NCBI GenBank assembly: GCA_947359465.1
Contig: OX375876.1
Location: 67,524,998-67,588,997 of the forward strand
Length of the DNA: 64,000 nt
DNA from: Metellina segmentata
Lineage: Eukaryota; Arthropoda; Arachnida; Araneae; Tetragnathidae
Direction: 5' to 3'
In this document: piece after piece, positions 58,070-64,000 of the stretch
How the letters are laid out: every line of letters starts with the position of its first letter
Numbering within the stretch: the stretch's first letter is position 1
Position numbers and translations under genes: made by a program
The notes under the pieces: model-generated
What the model saw: the letters and a program-made list of their open reading frames with translations, nothing else
Databases searched by the model: none
What the model was told of the DNA's origin: nothing

Positions 58070-59356
58070 CATCTAATTGAGATTGATTAAGGACAGACTT
58101 GGCGCCATTGATCACATCAGATACAGAGGGAAATAGAGCTTTTATTGGCCATACTCTGCTTAAATGAAGGTAACTCTGGAAGCTCTGATTTCTTTCGGGA
58201 AACCCATTCGACTGTCATTAAATTCAATTATCAATTAGAAACCTAATGTATGTGCTGGTAAATTAATTCTTTATCGAACTTCTTTAGCTGAGCTCTTTTT
58301 CAATAAAGTCGGAGCATAGCCGTAATGGTATTCAATTCGAGCAGTACAAATTAAGCGGGGTCTTCGTTCGTGTTTTAACCTCATTTGCTTGGAAGAGTTG
58401 AGAATCATAGGGCGAAAATTGATTTTGCTATTTGTATAATATTAATAGATTGTTTTCTCAAAGAATCCCGTAAAGCGTAATGATGTCGTTAGAGGAATAA
58501 TAATTGGAAAGAAAGAGCAAGTGAAATTTTGATAGCAATAATGTATGAATTTTGAACGTGATTTTAAATCATGTTTTTAATAATGCAATGTGTGAAATAC
58601 GTTTCATAGAGAAAGAGTGATGCAGGTGAAAACTATTAAAATTTTTTTAATGGATTTATAATTTTTGAAGAGATTAATTAATTAAATTGTTAAGAAATTA
58701 ATGGTATTAGTTAAATTGTTAAGAAATTAATGGTTTCGGTATAATTGTTGATGACGGATTGAATTGCATTACCAGTAAAATTAACAAACGATTATATTAA
58801 CGTACGCAATAGTCTACCTACAGTGGTATTCAAAAATATGCATCACAAAAGGAGCAGACTCATTTTGTGCTACAAAACATTACCATTAGAGGGTGACAGG
58901 AACTATCACCACACACTTATGCATAAAAACATATATATATATACTATATATATATATATATATATACAAAATAAAGCAAAGAAAAAAGTCTTATTTGAAC
59001 ACTAATAAAAAAAAAATCCTAAACCAACGCGTTGGTAAACTTTACATTAACAATCGAAATTTAATAGCTTCAATTCCCTTAAATAAAATTGGATATCATT
59101 TGAAATGCAAACAAAAAAGATCCATTACTTTGCATCACCAGCAAATCCATAATATTTTGTTGAACAACATCTAGACATAAAGGTAGTAGTAGAACATTGA
59201 GAAATATGAGGTAGGCATTATTGAGGACGATCCAAAATCCATCCTCAAAATAAACAAGACAAACCTAGTAGTTTTGAACCACAATCAGATGATGCCAGAA
59301 TAATTTGAATTTATATTATTCCAAGTAGCCAAATAATGAAAAATTCATCTATAAAG
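58070..59356. other. GC-richer block, then AT-rich flank with a TA microsatellite
   Basis: 58070-58420 is unusually balanced in composition, with homeodomain-like TCAATTATCAATTAGAAACC, and looks like unique conserved sequence. A (TA)n tract lies at 58931-58967. ORFs at 58823-59174 are repeat-driven and Lys/Asn/Ile-rich. Confidence 0.45.
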
Positions 59357-59360
59357 TGTA

Positions 59361-60701
59361 GGGTCAGGTGGGGGAAAATAGGCCCATGGGGTAAAGTGGG
59401 GGAATATTGAAAAACACCTATTTTTTCTTTTTAAATTAAAATATTTAGTTAATTCTTTCTTAGAGACATATATTGGGATTACGGCAAATATTTTCTTTTA
59501 GTTTTAGAAACTGGCAAGAAGTTTAAAATGTTTGCAAACTATCTTGTTTATGCTTATTGCACATAGTATGTTAGTTTAAGCTGCTGATGAACTTTATTCT
59601 AAAATCATTATTAACAGGCAAAAACTACTAATTTTAGTTCAGACTTGTAAAGAAACATCTTAGGAACTGATCTACATGATAAGATAAGAATGAATTTTAT
59701 AATTCTATTCATTATGAGTTGTTTTCTGAGGTGGGGTAATTTGGGGGTATGGTTAGCCTTTGCTAAGTGGTGTATGATAGGGATATTTTATATCTGTGTT
59801 AACTTCAGCAAATGTCTAATGCACTACAACCGTTAGATGTTGGAGTGTTTTCTCATATGAAAAAAGCTTGGAAGGAGATTTTGAAACATCGTTCAGAGAA
59901 AGCAGGTTGCAAAATCTTCGAAAGCATCATTTCCGTTTCTCTTGAAAAAGTTGTTTGAAAACATGAACGAAAATTCAGTAGATGGATTAAAGGTAGCTGG
60001 ACTCTATCCTCTGAACAGAAAGTCCATCCAAAAAAATATTCAAACTACAGAAAAGAGAAACAACCAAGAACATACAAGAACTGATTCTTCCGCAAGCATT
60101 GTATCCTCTGAAGTAGTTTTTCTCGACTCTAAAAGATTTAAACAAAATAATAATGCAAACTGTCTCCCACTCCATCTGTAAATACTGTTTTAACAATTGG
60201 GAATTCAAAGAAAAAGCTAAAAAAGAGTACAGAGTGGTGAGGTTTTAACCAATGAAAAGGTTTTGAAAAGGTTAGATCTCTTCGTAATTCGAATATGACT
60301 GAATCTGACAATAAGCGTTTCCCGTGGTGTTGCGAAGTAAACCAACAGCATGGGAAATGCCGTGATGGCTGTTATCCAATAGGCTACGAATTCATATTTG
60401 GTTTGCTTCGCAAACCAACATCACGGTTAACTCCGTTATGGCTGCTATCCAATAGTATACACTAATTTTAGAACTACCCTCACTTTCCCCCTCCATGGGC
60501 TATCAAAACATGCTCTTTTAAATATGTCACTGTGAGAGAACAGTCTAACAAAATTGAATGGTTTTGCTTCAAGTTTAATCTATATGAATCCAATGTATAT
60601 AAAATGCATCAAAAGTTTCATTTAAATAAATTTAATAGTTTGGTTTTAGGGCCTTCTCTAAAAAAAACTTAATTTTACCCCTACTTTCCCCCACCTGACC
60701 C
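59361..60701 (+). mobile_element. Internally deleted pogo-like transposon, copy 2
   Basis: It starts GGGTCAGGTGGGGGAAAATA after TA (59359-59360) and ends CCCCCACCTGACCC before TA (60702-60703), 1,341 bp. It is the inverted counterpart of 32494-33877 along its whole length. It contains the end of a transposase and, at 60310-60470, CCCGTGGTGTTG/TTTGCTTCGCAAACCAA subrepeats. The left end carries GGCCCATGGGGTAAAGTGGG, also in copy 1. The two copies share the same deletion, so both descend from one non-autonomous master. Confidence 0.9.
59815..60180 (+). pseudogene. pogo/CENP-B-type transposase C-terminal remnant, copy 2
   Basis: The frame reads NALQPLDVGVFSHMKKAWKE, the conserved LQPLDVGVF end of the DDE_1 (pogo/Tigger/CENP-B) catalytic core. 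After a frameshift near 59905 it continues FPFLLKKLFENMNENSVDGL and KVAGLYPLNRKSIQ, matching the GF..GIYPLN motif of the C-terminus, to a stop at 60179. The DNA-binding region and the first catalytic residues were deleted before the copies spread. Confidence 0.8.
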
Positions 60702-60703
60702 TA

Positions 60704-61194
60704 TAATGTTTGTCAAGCGAAACGTCAATAATACCGCAATGAGTAATATGTACGAAAATTGTAAATCTCATACAGAGCGATAAATGCATGAAATGCGACA
60801 AAAGTGTAATTTATAAGAAACCAACACACACACACAGATCGTTTTGTTTGTCAAGTAAATGAATCTCGTAAGCTGTACCAAAACTATTGCACATTACTGG
60901 ATCAATTTTACATTCAATATTGCAAAGTACCCATTAAAATTTGTATGAATTTCTCATGAACTATAACTTATAAGTTCCACGTTGTGAAATTACTCCTATA
61001 TCATTTGGTTGTTAAGAAATATAAATGTTTTTATGCAAATACTCTTTTTAGTCTTTTGGCGACGGATAAAACAGTAGAGGTCTAAAGAGATAACATTTAA
61101 TTTATATAAAACTACCAGCACTATTTGCAACTGTACTGTCCATAATTACTGGGGCCAATGCCTTTGAGGTGGTCTTCTATCATTGCATCCACTT
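60704..61194. other. No recognised gene
   Basis: AT-rich and closed in all frames, with a short CA repeat near 60822-60834. Confidence 0.5.
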
Positions 61195-61740
61195 TACAAA
61201 TACAAATACAAATACAAATATTGACGACCAGCTACAGGCTCAAGCCCAACAAGGCTGGTCCTTTGTTTATGAATTCTCCAATTCCCACTGACTATCCAAT
61301 TGTGTCTTAAATTCGTACACTCCCTTTGAACTAACTATATTTTCTGGCAACGCGTTCCAAATGTCTATTACCCTATTAAAGTAGTAATTTTTCCTTAAAT
61401 CCCGATTAAGATGTGTCTTATTCAATTTATACCCATGACCCCTTGTTCTGTTATCCCTATTGAAATTTAAGCCCTCTGTGTCCCCTTGTTTTACAAACTT
61501 GAAAAGCTGAATCAAATCCCCCCCCTCCTTCTTCTTCTTTCCAGTGTATACATGTTTAGCTTACTTAAACGTTCATTATAGTCGAAATTTGCTAGCCCCT
61601 TTATTATTTTTGTAGCTCTGTGCTGAACCCTTTCAATTGATTCTATGTCCTTTCTCATATATGGAGCCCATAATTGTACAGCATATTCTAGATGTGGTCT
61701 TACTAAACCTAGATGTGGTCTTACAAAGATGAAAAGTTTA
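61195..61740 (-). mobile_element. 5'-truncated CR1-type LINE, 3' end
   Basis: The minus-strand 3' end is a TTTGTA microsatellite (61195-61219), as CR1-group LINEs end in short repeats and not poly(A). Its coding part is described separately. The 5' limit is near 61740, where similarity to the RT tail stops. Confidence 0.75.
61267..61735 (-). pseudogene. LINE reverse transcriptase C-terminus, frameshifted
   Basis: The reading begins with VRPHLEYAVQLWAPYMRKDI and continues ESIERVQHRATKIIKGL and LNMYTLERRRRRG, the typical C-terminal part of CR1-like RTs. A frameshift in a purine run near 61512 is followed by IQLFKFVKQ, RTRGHGYKL and FFNRV-like YYFNRVIDIWNALPENIV to a stop at 61267. A 20-bp direct duplication (about 61687-61727) repeats LGLVRPHL. 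The catalytic YADD part is absent. It is a dead 5'-truncated copy. Confidence 0.85.
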
Positions 61741-62342
61741 TTTGCTACTCCACTATCTAGCAGGTGCCTCTGTAGGCATTCAAGTCCGATACGAAATCGA
61801 AAACAAGCAACTTCAGCTTTGAACAAGGGACCTGGATTACAAACTTTACTTCTCAAAAAAATAATCCAGTTCGTGCAGTTAACCTCTGTAATTTGAAATC
61901 GATTTCTCCTATAAATGTAAAACTAAGTATCTTAATTTTACGTAGAAAAAATAGGGGGTTACGTTGGATGAATTAGTATCGTGCTTTAGCCGATTAGACA
62001 GCTTGTTCATCGCCATGTAGTATTATAACACAGTGACTTGGGAAAAAGCTAAGCTACTTTTCGAAATTCACGAAAAAGTTGACAGTGTATTAACAATGCA
62101 ACATTATCTTGACCTTCTCACTGCAGCTTAATTTTTCGATGTTATAGCACCTGTACATAACACCATATTCGTTTCGACTACTTGTGATAAAGGAATTCAA
62201 GGGCATATCGCCTAATTTTTTTGTATGAATGAGGAAAAAAAATTAACAGGAACTTACTCTTGGATGACCCTGAAGAAACAGGAACTTACGCTTCGATGAC
62301 CCTGATGAAATAGCAACTGATCTTGAAGTTATAATTTATGAA
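61741..62342. other. No recognised gene; 33-bp direct duplication
   Basis: AACAGGAACTTACTCTTGGA at 62245 recurs at 62278 (period 33 bp, two units), just downstream of the Helitron gene. It is otherwise AT-rich. Confidence 0.5.
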
Positions 62343-63665
62343 TTACACAAATTTAATGCAATATTTCCTTATACACTGTATTTTGTATGTTTTTTCATCT
62401 TTTACAAACATCATAATGTTTTCAGCAGACATACATCTTGACAGAGCAACATATAGTTGTAACCGCCGAACTGGATGTTATTATGCATCACGTCACGAAG
62501 AGCGGGATCGATAATCTCGAGTGCTTTTCTTGGTATAATGCTTGCCTCATACCAGATAACAACGTTTCCTGAAGGCGACGCTTGTCACGAGGCTTTGTGA
62601 AGCAGATCTCACCCTCTTAAAGCTCAATGGGCAGATTGAAAAAACGATGAAATGTGGTTCCACATGGCAGAAGAATTGAAGCTATATCGGTCCAAGCAAC
62701 GCAAACAATTTTCTTTTCCACGACGAGGAGTCTGTGATACAATCCTGTATACAAGGATGTCTTTCCGGTCCCACCCGGCCCATCAATAAAGAAACACTAA
62801 GGGCGGTCTTAAGATTTCCCTGAAATGCAGTCAACGATCCTCTGGTACACAATGAGTTGGTCCGCATGAAACTTTTCTTGAACATATCTGCATTTTTCTA
62901 GATGATGTCCGATGTCTACGTGTAGCTCTGGCACACTTGAAAAATACGGTTTGGGAAGTCCGAAATCCTTACACGCCCAATTTTCTGAGTTGAGCAGGCG
63001 TTCAACATCACAAAGTGCCTCGTTTTCCGTGCTGCCACAGTTAATCATCTCGTCTCTAAACTTTTCTCACAGTTGTAATGCATCTGACGGTTCGTCCCCA
63101 ACCAGGTAGTAAGAGAAAAATCTTCTAAAACGAACTGGCACATAGTGGACGCGGCTTCTTCCATCACAACATCAGCTTTTTCACTGCCTTCTGTTATTCC
63201 CATGGCAATCGCAGCTACTCGGGGAGGTTGGATACACAACTCCCTCGTGGGTTCGCAGATCTTGATAGCAGGTGGCACCAGCAATTCCGTTGAATATAAG
63301 CTTCAAGAAAAATCTTTCTGCATCCCTTGGAGAACTATTGGCAATGCGTCAAACGAATTTTGCAGCTCATTAGCGAGGCGACTACTTCTTGCTTTTGATA
63401 TTCCAAGTGTAACTATCCGGCACGTTCCCGTATAGAATGCTCCTTGACGCTACATCTTGCTTGTTGATGTCAAACCATCCACTTAACATTGTCTTGCAGT
63501 CTTTATTGAGAATTCTGTCTTCATGTCCTTCTTCAAATGTAACATACTGTTGTCCGTCCATGTGCTCTTAGAGCCTGACTACAGTGCTACTTCTGTCGTG
63601 CAATTTAATTGCAATTAGTGTCCACGCTGTTTCCGTCGGGCTAACATATCTGCTGTCGGTACAGC
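62343..63665 (-). pseudogene. Helitron helicase (RepHel, Pif1-like) pseudogene
   Basis: Minus-strand segments follow the order of a Helitron helicase through many frameshifts: SRYVSPTETAWTL with IKLHDRSSTVVRL, then GQQYVTFEEGHEDRILNKD, GWFDINKQDVASRSILYGN, SPRDAERFFLKLIFNGIAGA with LRTHEGVVYPT, ALCDVERLLNSENWACKDFG, the Walker A motif GPGGTGKTSLYT (about 62761-62795), CVAWTDIASILLPCGTTFHR, IPRKALEIIDPALRDVMHNN, and finally QLYVALSRCMSAENIMMFVK, the helicase C-terminus. The part between IQFGG and QLYVALSR is missing (internal deletion). The Rep nuclease part, if present, lies beyond 63665 and was not seen. It normally drives rolling-circle transposition; this copy is dead. Confidence 0.88.
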
Positions 63666-63959
63666 TACACTCTATGTTTATGAGTGTATGCAACGGCTTG
63701 ATGATTTTTTAGGCGCACTTCTAGTAGCGAGTTAAGATAAATTAAGGCAACCCATCTGTCCATACGGTTGAAGTGGTTTTTATGGCAACCTCGGTAAACG
63801 GAAACTTTCAATTTTCATTTTGAATATTCTAGAAAGTTCTTCGAAAATCCGTTACAGCCGCTTGATATTCTTCGATTGCATTGGTCCTTTTAAATCTTTT
63901 TATGTGATACCATTGGTCCATTTATTTGTACTTCGACAGTTGTGGAATTTTTATTTTAT
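63666..63959. other. No recognised gene
   Basis: No further Helitron motif could be followed upstream on the minus strand, and no other feature is apparent. Confidence 0.4.
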
Positions 63960-63961
63960 TA

Positions 63962-64000
63962 GGGTAAGGCGGGGTAGTTGCAAACAAGGGGTAATTGTAA
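63962..64000 (+). mobile_element. Start of a pogo-like terminus, cut by the window end
   Basis: TA (63960-63961) is followed by GGGTAAGGCGGGGTAGTTGC and AAGGGGTAATTGTAA. It resembles, but is not the same as, the GGGTCAGGTGGGGTAAGGTG terminus of the pogo-like elements at 32.5 and 59.4 kb. Probably a related family; only 39 bp are visible. Confidence 0.4.

Noticed and set aside
59387..59480. Separate short repeat shared with 33.78-33.87 kb
   Set aside because: It is the common end of the two pogo-like copies, not a separate feature.
61645..61896. 83-codon plus-strand ORF
   Set aside because: It is antisense to the LINE reverse-transcriptase tail.
1..64000. CRISPR array, operon, phage or bacterial defence system
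   Set aside because: There are no regularly spaced identical repeats with unique spacers, no tightly packed co-directional genes and no ribosome-binding-site pattern; the content is that of a eukaryotic repeat-rich region.

Overview
The window looks like transposon-dense, AT-rich non-coding DNA from an arthropod nuclear genome. A spider or other chelicerate is my best guess (moderate confidence). The reasons are the mix of elements: Tc1-like DD36E copies, a mariner with a DUF4817-type N-terminus, a ZBED5-like hAT, a RepHel Helitron, a LINE with RNase H, and three copies of a tRNA-derived SINE whose 3' core resembles SINEs I associate with spiders. I saw no prokaryotic operon, CRISPR array, rRNA or bona fide tRNA, and no complete host gene.

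Layout. 0-14 kb: a 33-bp minisatellite, a Helitron-like 5' end, SINE copy 1, and otherwise AT-rich unique DNA. 14.3-15.7 kb: a Tc1 remnant abutting a mariner pseudogene. 16.4-17.2 kb: an array of an ACACGGT motif around a CTGT microsatellite. 18.4-19.5 and 21.7-22.9 kb: two full-length but frameshifted DD36E elements, in opposite orientation. 24.1-25.1 kb: a decayed Tc1. 27.8-28.6 kb: a LINE remnant. 30.7 kb: a possible small exon. 32.5-33.9 and 59.4-60.7 kb: two copies of one internally deleted pogo-like element with TA target duplications. 35.3-40.1 kb: a 5'-truncated LINE interrupted by a 1.9-kb terminal-inverted-repeat element that itself carries a second DNA element and a SINE. 40.2-40.6 kb: a MITE. 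41.8-43.3 kb: the best-preserved element, a DD41D mariner with an intact 358-aa transposase and 122-bp terminal repeats. 43.4-45.2 kb: a degenerate satellite followed by minus-strand protein-like segments that I do not recognise. 49.5-52.1 kb: a complete-ended hAT with a perfect 8-bp target duplication. 53-58.4 kb: a decayed ORF, minisatellites, and a ~300-bp tandem repeat whose last copy keeps an open reading frame behind a splice-acceptor-like site. 61.2-61.7 kb: the 3' end of a CR1-type LINE. 62.3-63.7 kb: a decayed Helitron helicase. 63.96 kb to the window end: the start of another pogo-like terminus.

The genes do not form a pathway. They are independent selfish elements at different stages of decay, several nested in others, so relative insertion order can be read. 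No new multi-gene system is evident. The leads most worth following are the intact DD41D transposon, the four-layer nested insertion in the LINE, the triplicated exon-like unit at 57.2-58.07 kb, and the unrecognised minus-strand coding-like block at 43.8-45.1 kb.
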